A stretch of DNA of 64,000 nucleotides from Bin87 sp965115825 (GTDB taxonomy: Bacteria; Chloroflexota; Dehalococcoidia; Lucifugimonadales; UBA3495). Positions 51,537-59,021 of the stretch are shown here, in pieces. The translations under genes and the position numbers were made by a program. Each line of letters starts with the position of its first letter. Position 1 is the stretch's first letter. The DNA lies in assembly GCA_965115825.1 (NCBI GenBank), contig OZ220464.1:2232001-2296000 (forward strand). Reading direction: 5' to 3'. A model generated the notes under the pieces. It was not told the origin of the DNA. It saw only the letters and a list, made by a program, of their open reading frames with translations, and searched no databases.

Positions 51537-51565
51537 TTGACCGGGCGCAACCTCTACCCTATAAT
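51537..51565 (+). promoter_or_regulatory. Sigma-70 promoter of the Gfo/Idh/MocA gene
   Basis: TTGACC (51537-51542) and TATAAT (51560-51565) with the ideal 17-base spacer, 50 bases before the GTG start. Confidence 0.8.
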
Positions 51566-51615
51566 CATACCGCTGCGCCGATGCTGACAATCCCGCCGGC
51601 GCTGGAGGTGCTACC

Positions 51616-52650
51616 GTGGCAATTGAACCCGTCCGCGTCGGTCTGATTGGAGCCGGCCGCAACACACGAGACCGGCATATCCCCGGTTTCCACAGCTCGC
51701 CCGGCGTGGAAATCGGGGCTGTCGCCAACCGCTCGCGCGAGTCCGGCCAGAGCGTTGCCGACGCCTTTAACATTCCCACCGTGTACGACAAATGGGAAGA
51801 TCTGCTGGAAGACGAAAGCCTGGACGCCGTGTGCATCGGCACTTGGCCGTATATGCACCGGACGCTGACGATGGCGTCGCTGGCGGCGGGCAAGCACGTG
51901 CTTTGCGAGGCCCGCATGGCTATGTCCGCCTCTGAAGCCCACGAAATGCTCGCCTTTTCCCAGCAATGCCCCGACCGGATAGCGCAGATTGTGCCCTCTC
52001 CGATGACATTCGGCATCGACGACCTGCTCATTCGCCTGGTGTCCGAAGGGTTCCTGGGCGAGTTGGTATCCGTCGAGGTGCAGTCCCTCACCGGGTTCGT
52101 TGACCGTGATTCCACGCTGCACTGGCGACAAGACCGGGATATGAGCGGCTTCAACATCCTGAACATGGGCATCTGGTACGAGGCGATGATTCGGTGGGTA
52201 GGACGGGCGACGCAGGTGATGGCGATGAGCAAAATCTCCGTGCCCCACCGCAGAGACGACGCCGGCAACTGGCGCTCCGTAACGGTGCCCGACACGGTGG
52301 ACATACTGTGCCGTCTGGCCAACGGGGCCAACGCCCACCTGCGGTTCAGCGCCTGCGCCGGCCTGTCGCCGGGCAACGACGTGTGGCTCTACGGAACTGA
52401 GGGCACTGTCCACGTGGATAATCAGATGCGCGTCTTCGGAGGCAAGCGGGGCGACTCCGAGTTACAGGAGATTGCCAACCCGCCGGAGAGCCGCTACTCC
52501 TGGTCGGTAGAACAGGAATTCATCGCCTCCATCCGCGACGGCGCCCCGGTGCTGCGGACGCCGTTCAACGTCGGCGTGCACTACATGGAGTGGACGCAAG
52601 CCGTAACGATGAGCGCCCAAACCGGCGAAGCGGTGTACCTGCCGCTGTAG
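51616..52650 (+). CDS. Gfo/Idh/MocA family oxidoreductase
   Basis: 344 residues. The N-terminal Rossmann domain has RVGLIGAGRNTRDRHIPGF, VANRSRES and AAGKHVLCEARMAMSASEA (the EKP motif reads EAR here, so the usual catalytic Lys is absent). The C-terminal alpha/beta domain has FNILNMGIWYEAMIRWVG. The family reduces or oxidises sugars and cyclitols with NAD(P). The loss of the EKP Lys suggests a changed substrate or activity. GGAGG precedes the GTG start. No sugar transport gene is adjacent. Confidence 0.9.
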   Translation: MAIEPVRVGLIGAGRNTRDRHIPGFHSSPGVEIGAVANRSRESGQSVADAFNIPTVYDKWEDLLEDESLDAVCIGTWPYMHRTLTMASLAAGKHVLCEARMAMSASEAHEMLAFSQQCPDRIAQIVPSPMTFGIDDLLIRLVSEGFLGELVSVEVQSLTGFVDRDSTLHWRQDRDMSGFNILNMGIWYEAMIRWVGRATQVMAMSKISVPHRRDDAGNWRSVTVPDTVDILCRLANGANAHLRFSACAGLSPGNDVWLYGTEGTVHVDNQMRVFGGKRGDSELQEIANPPESRYSWSVEQEFIASIRDGAPVLRTPFNVGVHYMEWTQAVTMSAQTGEAVYLPL

Positions 52651-52676
52651 TTCAGCCACGCCCATACGGACGTTGC

Positions 52677-52700
52677 AGGGGCGAATGGCCATTCGCCCCT
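52677..52700. repeat. 24-base perfect palindrome, second GGGGCGAA copy
   Basis: AGGGGCGAATGG and its exact complement with no loop, 26 bases after the oxidoreductase stop. It shares its arms with the hairpin at 4228-4259. It lies between converging genes and can terminate both. Confidence 0.7.
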
Positions 52701-52731
52701 TATAGCTCCGCCCAGCATAGATATGGCGGGC

Positions 52732-53196
52732 TCATTCCGGGTCGCCGTTCAGGAGAGACTCAAACTGCTCCCGCGTGATATTGAGCGTAGCGGCGCCGTT
52801 ACTGTCCTCCTGCGCCAGCAATCCACGCAGCGCGTTGCGCAAACGCCGCTTTTCTTCGCGGCGGCCCTCCTCACGTCCTGCCGCGCGGCCTTCCTCACGC
52901 CCTGCCGCGCGGCCTTCTTGACGACCCTCCTCGCGTATCTTTTCCCGTACTGCGCGCCGGATTTCGGACCTTTTCTCAAACATTCTCCGTACTCCATCGA
53001 ACGAGCCGGCCAAGGGTACCACAAACGCCCAGTACAGCCACGTGACGGCGGTATCAAAATACTGATACGCCCGTGCTTCTGAGCCGGCGAATTTTTGTAG
53101 AATTGCCAAACTGGCGCAGCCTATCAAAGCGAAGCCGGCGACCTGCCACCAGATTCCGCGTTCGGCCAATTCGTTTGGCAACGCTGACGTTCTCAT
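52732..53196 (-). CDS. Two-TM coiled-coil protein, relative of the ccm-operon protein
   Basis: 154 residues from the ATG at 53196 (the frame is open to 53238). It begins MRTSALPNELAERGIWWQVA, has two membrane helices, FDGVRRMFEKRSEIRRAV, then a run of GREEG/AAGREEGRAAGREEGR repeats, and a short globular end (LNITREQFESLLNGDPE). It closely follows the layout of the protein at 22785: the same ELAERGIWWQV, LAILQ, PLAG and FEK.SEIR blocks. Unknown function. It lies just downstream of the UGSC selenoprotein gene; the longest possible start would overlap that gene. Confidence 0.75.
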   Translation of the reverse strand: MRTSALPNELAERGIWWQVAGFALIGCASLAILQKFAGSEARAYQYFDTAVTWLYWAFVVPLAGSFDGVRRMFEKRSEIRRAVREKIREEGRQEGRAAGREEGRAAGREEGRREEKRRLRNALRGLLAQEDSNGAATLNITREQFESLLNGDPE

Positions 53197-53215
53197 TCTA
53201 GCATACTCGCCTATC

Positions 53216-53758
53216 CTACCTGTCCACCAGGCATGCAATCACCTGTGGGGCTGCCGCTGCCGCGCGCTCCGACAGCTCGGCGTCGTTCAGGGTGACGATG
53301 GGGTGTTCAATGACTGCCAGCCCGTACTCCGGGTCGCCGCGCATCCGCGACATGGCGCGCGCCTGGCTGATGAAAGGACGGGTGGTCAACACGGTGGAGG
53401 GGATGCCCAGCAGCTCGGTTTCCATTGCGTCGTGCACACTGCACGCGGTGCAGGATCCTCATTCCGCCGTAGCGTGTATTGCCACGTCGATGCTTTGCGC
53501 CGTGCGCTGCAAGTCCTCAATGCGCGCCGGCCATTGCCAGCCGCCCTTGTTGTGCTCTACCGTGCCGGCGACGGCGTAGCGCTTGCCGATGATGGCCGCG
53601 ATTCGTCGCAGCAAATCCTCGGAGTGCGGCTTATTGTTGGCGAACAGCCCGATGACTTTACCGTCCAGCGTCGCCGGCCGCTGCGCCAGCCGGGCCGGGG
53701 CTTGCGGGCCGTCGTCCCGCGGGTCAAGGGTGATTATTGAGCCGATGTTTGTGGCCAT
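53216..53758 (-). CDS. UGSC-type selenoprotein (in-frame UGA read as selenocysteine)
   Basis: One 180-residue gene interrupted by a TGA at 53461-53459. The first part (99 residues, MATNIGSIITLDPRDDGPQA ... VIGLFANNKPHSEDLL ... AIHATAE) and the last (VHDAMETELLGIPSTVLTTR ... QVIACLVDR) are in the same frame. The seven codons after TGA read GSCTACS, giving the motif U-G-S-C-T-A-C-S-V-H-D-A. This is the arrangement of the UGSC family of (seleno)proteins, which are redox-type proteins of unknown role. A hairpin fitting a bacterial SECIS follows. AGGAGG lies seven bases before the ATG. selA, B, C and D are not in the window. The alternative, an ordinary nonsense mutation, is less likely because both halves are intact. 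Confidence 0.85.
53431..53445 (-). promoter_or_regulatory. SECIS-like hairpin in the selenoprotein gene
   Basis: On the mRNA strand, CGTGCA-GTG-TGCACG forms a 6-bp stem with a 3-base loop starting with G. The loop begins 19 bases after the UGA, inside the spacing expected for bacterial SECIS elements. Confidence 0.6.
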
Positions 53759-53798
53759 TGCGTAACCTCCTGTGGTTATCTTTCCCGACTAAAATCCG

Positions 53799-54833
53799 TT
53801 AGGGTACTTGCACCCGCCGCACCACTGAGCGGCTGCTGCCCCATGTGCTTATCAGGCTGATGAATGCGCCGGCCATCCCTCCACCCGGCAATACGGTGAT
53901 GCGGTCGGCGTCAGCTACCACCGGAACCGGGCGGTCGTGGTCCAGCTCGTGGCCCATGCGATGCCAGCGCATCCACTCCGCCGCTGGCAGTTGCGCCTTT
54001 TGATGCAGAAACTCGGAAACCTGCCGCCGGGGCCAGCCGGCTTCGGCGATATGCAGCATTGCCTCCGGGCTGATGACGCAGATGACCTCGGGCATACCCG
54101 GGCCAAAGGCCAGCATGGCGTGGGCGACGGTGGTCAGAAAGTCGGCCGGATTGCGGTCGCCGTGGAGCGTAACCTGTAAAGGCGCCAGCGTGGCAAAGGC
54201 GGCAACGATGGTGGCATCGTCGCCGTAACCCATCTCGGATGCCAATGACGGCCAAGGGCTTACCGCCAGGTTCTCCGGGAAGCAGAACGTGATTTTGCCC
54301 GGATGTCCGAAGGTGCTGTTGTCCATCACCGCCGGAGCCGAGCCGTAGAAGTTGGCTTTGAAGAGGTTGACCGACCGGCCGATGGCGGCGTTGGCCCGGT
54401 TGCCGTTCCCCATCATCTCCACGCCGCCGTTCATACCGATGGCGTCGGCATAGGGGCCGCTCACTACCGTCAGAACCGTTGCTCCGTTGGTGGAGGTGCT
54501 GCTGGCGTGGAGGTTGAATGAGCGGTCGGCAATGGCGGACAGGGAGGCCAGCACTACCGGAAAATGCTCCGGCAGACAGCCGGCCATTACCGCGTTGACC
54601 GCAGCCTTGCCCGCCGTGAATCGCTTTTGCCGGATAACTTCCGTGCCCAGGTCGTGGTCGGCGGACACGCCGGCGTAGTCCAGCATCGCCTGCACTCGGT
54701 CGGGCGTGGGAGGCACGACGGGCAAGCCGTCGGCAAGGCCGCTGGCGGCATAGTATTCCTGCGCCGCGTTCCAGTCGTCGAATTGAAAGGTTGCCGGGGT
54801 ATCGCTGTTGTGGTTGGCTGGAGAGTTTGGCAT
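53799..54833 (-). CDS. Unknown protein paired with the UGSC selenoprotein
   Basis: 344 residues; no named domain recognised. Conserved-looking segments are GLADGLPVVPPTPDRVQAML near the N-terminus (the shape of a small helical entry domain), FTAGKAAVNAVMAGCLPEHF, GMNGGVEMMGNGNRANAAIG, and GKITFCFPENLAVSPWPSLA. Mostly soluble with no signal peptide. Its stop is 40 bases before the selenoprotein ATG, so it is likely co-transcribed and functionally linked. AGGAG lies 11 bases before its ATG. It may act as the enzyme that the selenoprotein serves or reduces. Confidence 0.75.
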   Translation of the reverse strand: MPNSPANHNSDTPATFQFDDWNAAQEYYAASGLADGLPVVPPTPDRVQAMLDYAGVSADHDLGTEVIRQKRFTAGKAAVNAVMAGCLPEHFPVVLASLSAIADRSFNLHASSTSTNGATVLTVVSGPYADAIGMNGGVEMMGNGNRANAAIGRSVNLFKANFYGSAPAVMDNSTFGHPGKITFCFPENLAVSPWPSLASEMGYGDDATIVAAFATLAPLQVTLHGDRNPADFLTTVAHAMLAFGPGMPEVICVISPEAMLHIAEAGWPRRQVSEFLHQKAQLPAAEWMRWHRMGHELDHDRPVPVVADADRITVLPGGGMAGAFISLISTWGSSRSVVRRVQVP

Positions 54834-54878
54834 AAAGGGACAGGCTCCTGGATCACGCGGTCAGGCGAGGCGGGACGG

Positions 54879-55001
54879 CTACTCTTTGGGGGTATGCACC
54901 TTGCAGTATTCCAGGCCGGGCATGGCCGGCAGAGGGCACTGGTTGCCGGCGCGGTCGGTGAAGCGGCACTGGATTTGCGGGCGTTCAGTGATAGTGGTCA
55001 T
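54879..55001 (-). CDS. 40-residue Cys3His peptide, possible zinc knuckle
   Basis: A very short gene with a strong ribosome site (GGAGG six or seven bases before the ATG). It encodes 40 residues with CRFTDRAGNQC (Cys 12 and 22) and YCKVH (Cys 33, His 36), separated by a Pro-rich loop. Three Cys and one His at such spacing suggest a zinc-binding fold. It sits between dnaC (37 bases upstream) and the 344-residue unknown gene (45 bases downstream), all on the minus strand. No function is known. Confidence 0.65.
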   Translation of the reverse strand: MTTITERPQIQCRFTDRAGNQCPLPAMPGLEYCKVHTPKE

Positions 55002-55037
55002 GGTATTCCCTCCGTTTGTTTGTTGGTGGATTCGTAT

Positions 55038-56432
55038 TCAGCGACGCGCTCCGCCCCGGCGATAATCCGGCGCTTCTATCGGCCATTCGGTCACGACCAG
55101 GGGGTCTTGCAATCGGGAAGCGATGCGCGGGCGCGCGGCGGCGATTTCTTCAATCCGGTGCGATGTGGTAATGATGGTGGGGAGACGCTCCTCGTAGCGG
55201 TAGCCGACAATTTGAAAGAGCTTGTCCTCGGCGAATGGAGTGCTTCGCTCGGCGCCCATATCGTCCAGCACCAGCACGTCGGCAGTGCGGATGTGGTCCA
55301 GCAGGTCGTCGTGGGTGATTGGGCTGTCGGGGGCAAAGGTGGCACGGAGGTAATCCAGCAGGTCGGCGACGGTGGCGAAGAATACAGCGTCGCCGCTCTT
55401 TTCCCGCTCGGCGGCGGCGGCCACGGCCAGGTGAGTTTTGCCCACGCCATAAGGCCCGTGGAGGCTCAGCCAGCCGTGGGGGTCATTGGCCCACCGTTGC
55501 ACGTAGGTTCTTGCCGACTGCAAACTGAGTTTTTCATCCTCGGCCAGTCCGCCGTTGCCGTCCGGGTTGAATGCCGCGAAAGTCATCCGCCGCTTCATGT
55601 TGGGCGGAATTACCCCCAGCGCGCGCCCGGCCACGCCGCCGACCCGGCCGAGGCGGTAGAGTCTTGCAAATCCGTCGGGCGACTCAATCCGAGTGCGGAG
55701 GAAATCGTCCAAGCGGTTCGGGTCTCCGCGCAGGGTGATTACGGTAGGGAGCCGAGCCGAATGTCGCCAGGCGAGCAGTTGAAACAAACGCTCCTGCGTC
55801 CAAGGCGTGGCCGGACGGGTGGGCAAGTCGTCGAGAACCAGCAGGGGAGTGTTGCGAACCTGCTCGAACAGGTCGCTGAAAGGGGCTTCGGCGTCATCGT
55901 CAAATCCTCCCCTTAAATAGTCCAGCAAATCGGCTGCGGTGATAAAAAGCGCCGGGCGGTCCAGCTCGATGCATCGGTTGGCGATGGCGGCGGCGAGGCG
56001 GGTCTTGCCGCTGCCGCTGGGGCCGGCGAAGGTAATCCACCCGTGTGGGTTTGCCGCGTATTCCTCGGCGGCGTGGAGGGCATCCGCGTAGGCGGCGCGG
56101 TTGGCGGCGTCGGCCTCAGGGCCACCTTGGGGGACGTTGGTAAAACTCACCGTCCGCAGCGCGCCCAGGTTGCTGTAGCGTTCCAGGGCAGCGATTCGCC
56201 GCTGTCGGTCGGCGTCCGATTGCTGACACTGGCAGGGAATGGCTTTGCCAAAGTCGGGATGCGTTACGTCAACCGGCGGAGTCAGCCATCCGGCGCCGCC
56301 GCAAACCTGACAGACATCAGCCGGTGGTTCCGTCGGACTCCCACGGCGAGCGTCCGTGGCGTCGTCGGTAGCTTTCCAAGTACCCCGTTCGGCGATCCGG
56401 TGCAGAATGGCGCCCAGGCTTTCCATCGTCAT
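55038..56432 (-). CDS. Helicase loader-like protein with two tandem AAA+ domains
   Basis: 464 residues. An N-terminal helix and a Cys knuckle (CQVCGGAG ... CQCQQ) are followed by a first DnaC/IstB-type ATPase (about 115-280; Walker A GPSGSGKTR, Walker B LLVLDDLPTR) and a second (about 295-460; Walker A GPYGVGKTH, Walker B VLVLDDMGAERSTPF). The two modules share WITFAGPSGSGKT / WLSLHGPYGVGKT and the DLLDYLR region, so the gene arose by internal duplication. It should load DnaB on DNA with the DnaD-like protein upstream. The start overlaps the dnaD gene by 116 bases in another frame. Confidence 0.85.
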   Translation of the reverse strand: MTMESLGAILHRIAERGTWKATDDATDARRGSPTEPPADVCQVCGGAGWLTPPVDVTHPDFGKAIPCQCQQSDADRQRRIAALERYSNLGALRTVSFTNVPQGGPEADAANRAAYADALHAAEEYAANPHGWITFAGPSGSGKTRLAAAIANRCIELDRPALFITAADLLDYLRGGFDDDAEAPFSDLFEQVRNTPLLVLDDLPTRPATPWTQERLFQLLAWRHSARLPTVITLRGDPNRLDDFLRTRIESPDGFARLYRLGRVGGVAGRALGVIPPNMKRRMTFAAFNPDGNGGLAEDEKLSLQSARTYVQRWANDPHGWLSLHGPYGVGKTHLAVAAAAEREKSGDAVFFATVADLLDYLRATFAPDSPITHDDLLDHIRTADVLVLDDMGAERSTPFAEDKLFQIVGYRYEERLPTIITTSHRIEEIAAARPRIASRLQDPLVVTEWPIEAPDYRRGGARR

Positions 56433-57117
56433 GGTATTGACCGTATTCCAGGTCGGATTTTCCTCTCTGCTTCCACCCGTTCAGGATAGCATGAACGTAG
56501 TTCCAGCTCCGTGCGCCCTGCTCGGCGGCAATTTCAAAGGCCGCTTCTATCCAGCTGGTCGGGTATTCTTCTTCGGCGGCCCGCAGCTGTTCCGCCATGC
56601 CGTGGCCGAAGGCGCCGATGTGCTGCTCGTACAGTGTGAATATGTTAGCACGGGGCGGCGGCGCGGGGATTGCGCTGTGGTCATCAATTGACGGCTTTTC
56701 TTCGGAATCTGCGCCCGACACGTCAGCGGGTCTCAGTGGGGACAGCTGCGCCTTTTCCAGATAGCTGCGACAGAGTTCGTCGTTGAGCCAGATGCGCACT
56801 TCACCGCCGACCCGGGCGGCAGCCAAAGTTCGCCGCGACAAACACGCCGCCAAGGCGCGCCGGGCGCCAGTGTCGTTGCGCGATGGAGACGGAGCCGCTT
56901 GCCCCAGAACTTCGTCGTCCAGCAGGTCGTCCAGAGACAACGATGGGGGTATGTCTCTGCGTGTGGGTTTTTCGTACAGCAGGGCTACGACGCGGAGGAG
57001 GAGTTTCAGTTCGGCCAGGTTGTCAATCTCGGCCAGCCACGGGCCAAGTAGAGCGGCCGGCGTTGGGATGCGCCGGGCGTTTCGGGGGAGTGGCTCCATC
57101 CGGCCCGGCCGCGCCAT
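56317..57117 (-). CDS. DnaD-domain replication initiation protein
   Basis: 266 residues. The N-terminal winged-helix-like part (about 1-110) has ALLGPWLAEIDNLAELKLLL. The C-terminal DnaD_2-type domain (about 160-225) is ANIFTLYEQHIGAFGHGMAE followed by EEYPTSWIEAAFEIAAEQGA and RSWNYVHAILNGWKQRGKSD. DnaD remodels the origin and recruits the helicase loader. It starts directly after the dnaB stop (adjacent bases 57118/57117) and its end overlaps dnaC. Confidence 0.88.
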   Translation of the reverse strand: MARPGRMEPLPRNARRIPTPAALLGPWLAEIDNLAELKLLLRVVALLYEKPTRRDIPPSLSLDDLLDDEVLGQAAPSPSRNDTGARRALAACLSRRTLAAARVGGEVRIWLNDELCRSYLEKAQLSPLRPADVSGADSEEKPSIDDHSAIPAPPPRANIFTLYEQHIGAFGHGMAEQLRAAEEEYPTSWIEAAFEIAAEQGARSWNYVHAILNGWKQRGKSDLEYGQYHDDGKPGRHSAPDRRTGYLESYRRRHGRSPWESDGTTG

Positions 57118-58506
57118 TTACGCCACTGATTCTTCGTAGCGCATCAGCTCGTCGAATCGCATCAGATTGTCCCGAAAATAGAGGTGAAAGCTGCCGGTGG
57201 GCCCGTGGCGGTGCTTGGCGACAATCAGCTCGGCGATGTTGCGCGGGTAGGGGCGGCCCGGCGCGTGCTGCTCCCATTCTTCTTCGGTAAAGTTGCGGTC
57301 TTCGCGGTAAATGAACATTACCACGTCGGCGTCCTGCTCGATGCTGCCGCTGTCGCGCAGGTCGGAAAGCTGCGGACGGTGGCCGGGGCGATTCTCCACC
57401 ACGCGGCTGAGCTGGGAGCAAGTGAACACCGGCACCTCCAAGTCCCGGGCCATGGCTTTTAACGATCGGGAAATCTCGCTGATTTCCTGAACCCGGTTTT
57501 CGCCGTACCCCCGTCGGCTGCCCTGTCCCTGCACCAGTTGCAGGTAATCCACCACGAGAAAATCCAGCCCGTGTTCCAGCTTCAGCCGCTGGGCCTTGCT
57601 CCGCATTTCCATGGCGGTCTGGAACGGGGTATCGTCAATGTAAATGGGCAGGCCGGAGAGGGCGCCTACTGCGTTGGCGATGATGCTCTCCTCCTGCTCG
57701 GACAGCAGCCCCAGCCGCAGGCGGTGGGAATCGACCCCGGACTCGGCTACCAGTATGCGCATGGCAACCTGTTCCCGGCTCATCTCCAGGCTGAAGATGC
57801 CGCAGACGTTGCCGGCTTTCGCTGCGCTGACGCAGATGTTCAGAGCCAGGCTGCTTTTGCCCAGGCCCGGCCGGGCCCCTACGATGAGCATATCCGACCG
57901 CTGCATACCGCCGAGCAGGTTGTCCAGGTCGTTGTAACCGCTCTGTAAAGGCTGTGCATAGGAGAGGGCTCCGTCGCTGATGTCGCCCTGCAAGTACACG
58001 TCCAGGACCGACCCCAAAAGCACGAAGCCGCGTTCCGCGCTGGCGGGCTGCACGCTGAACAGTACGTCCACCGCCTGGCGCATGGTGTCTTCAGCATCGC
58101 CGGAGTCGGCGATGCCAATCTCGGCGATTTTGTTGCCGGCGTCGATGATGCGTCGCTTGGCGGCAGTGTCGGCGACGATGCCGGCGTAGTACTCGATGTT
58201 GACTGAGGTGGGGGTATCGGCAATAAGCTGCCCCAGGTAGGCGAGGTTGCCCACCTGCTCCAGGCGATCCTGCTGCTGCAACTCCCGAGCTACCGTAATC
58301 TGGTCGACGGCGTCGCCGCGCTGGGACACTGCGATGCAAGCTTCGAAGCAGAAGCGGTTGCGCGCCCGGTAAAAATCCTCCACCTTGATGATGGGCAGCA
58401 CGCGGTGCAGGGCCTCGCCGTCGATGAGCAGTCCTCCCACCACGGCCGCCTCAGCTTCGTAGTCGTGAGGCGGCTGTCGCTCGGTGTACTGCGGGGCGAC
58501 GACCAC
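57118..58506 (-). CDS. dnaB: Replicative DNA helicase DnaB
   Basis: A 462-residue hexameric helicase. The N-terminal domain opens PPHDYEAEAAVVGGLLIDGE. The RecA-like domain has Walker A VGARPGLGKSSLALNI, FSLEMSREQVAMRIL, Walker B LDFLVVDYLQLVQG and the DLRDSGSIEQDADVV sensor stretch. Length is standard, without an intein. It lies 5 bases after rplI, the common rplI-dnaB order, and leads into dnaD and dnaC. Confidence 0.96.
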   Translation of the reverse strand: MVVAPQYTERQPPHDYEAEAAVVGGLLIDGEALHRVLPIIKVEDFYRARNRFCFEACIAVSQRGDAVDQITVARELQQQDRLEQVGNLAYLGQLIADTPTSVNIEYYAGIVADTAAKRRIIDAGNKIAEIGIADSGDAEDTMRQAVDVLFSVQPASAERGFVLLGSVLDVYLQGDISDGALSYAQPLQSGYNDLDNLLGGMQRSDMLIVGARPGLGKSSLALNICVSAAKAGNVCGIFSLEMSREQVAMRILVAESGVDSHRLRLGLLSEQEESIIANAVGALSGLPIYIDDTPFQTAMEMRSKAQRLKLEHGLDFLVVDYLQLVQGQGSRRGYGENRVQEISEISRSLKAMARDLEVPVFTCSQLSRVVENRPGHRPQLSDLRDSGSIEQDADVVMFIYREDRNFTEEEWEQHAPGRPYPRNIAELIVAKHRHGPTGSFHLYFRDNLMRFDELMRYEESVA

Positions 58507-58511
58507 GGGAT

Positions 58512-58961
58512 TTACTCCTCTATAGCGGCGATGACGTTGACGGTGGCTCTGATTTCGCCGGACAGGTTGAGGGAAACTTCGTACTCGCCGGGTTCGCGTA
58601 TGGGTTCCACCGAGTTGATGATGCGGCGGTCAATCTCCCGTTCCAGAAGTTCCCCCAAAGCGTCGGCGATGCGCGCGCCGCTGATGGCTCCGTAGTAGCG
58701 GCCGGTAGGGGTAACCCGGCCCGGTATGGTAACAGTGGCGTTGTCCAGAGCTTCGGCCAGTTCCTCGACTACTTGGGTTTCCCGCGCCCGCACCGCGTTG
58801 CCTTCGGCTTTCACCTTGTCCAGCCGCTTGAGCGTTTCGTCGGTGGCGATTTCGGCCAGTCCTTTGGGCAGCAGATAGTTGCGGGCATAGCCTCGGGAAA
58901 CCCGTTTCACTTCGCCGGCCCGGGCCTGGTCGGCAACATCCTGCAAAAAGAGCATCATCAT
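58512..58961 (-). CDS. rplI: 50S ribosomal protein L9
   Basis: 149 residues. The N-terminal domain has MMMLFLQDVADQARAGEVKR followed by VSRGYARNYLLPKGLAEIAT (the L9 signature), a long connecting helix and a C-terminal domain (VTPTGRYYGAISGARIADAL). Three consecutive ATGs exist; the first (58961) aligns with the normal L9 start, and a TTG at 58967 is closer to GAGG. It stands at the head of the rplI-dnaB set. Confidence 0.93.
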   Translation of the reverse strand: MMMLFLQDVADQARAGEVKRVSRGYARNYLLPKGLAEIATDETLKRLDKVKAEGNAVRARETQVVEELAEALDNATVTIPGRVTPTGRYYGAISGARIADALGELLEREIDRRIINSVEPIREPGEYEVSLNLSGEIRATVNVIAAIEE

Positions 58962-59021
58962 AGTCAAAGCGGTTACCTCTCGTTGGGCGGTAAGTTGGAT
59001 GGCGGCGCCGGCCGGGCGGCG

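Noticed and set aside
53216..53758. Treating the two halves as a pseudogene with a nonsense mutation
   Set aside because: Both halves are intact and in frame, the TGA falls exactly at the U of a U-G-S-C motif, and a SECIS-like hairpin follows.
54564..55916. A 450-codon plus-strand open frame
   Set aside because: Opposite the unknown-UGSC-partner and dnaC genes; no ribosome site and no recognisable domain.
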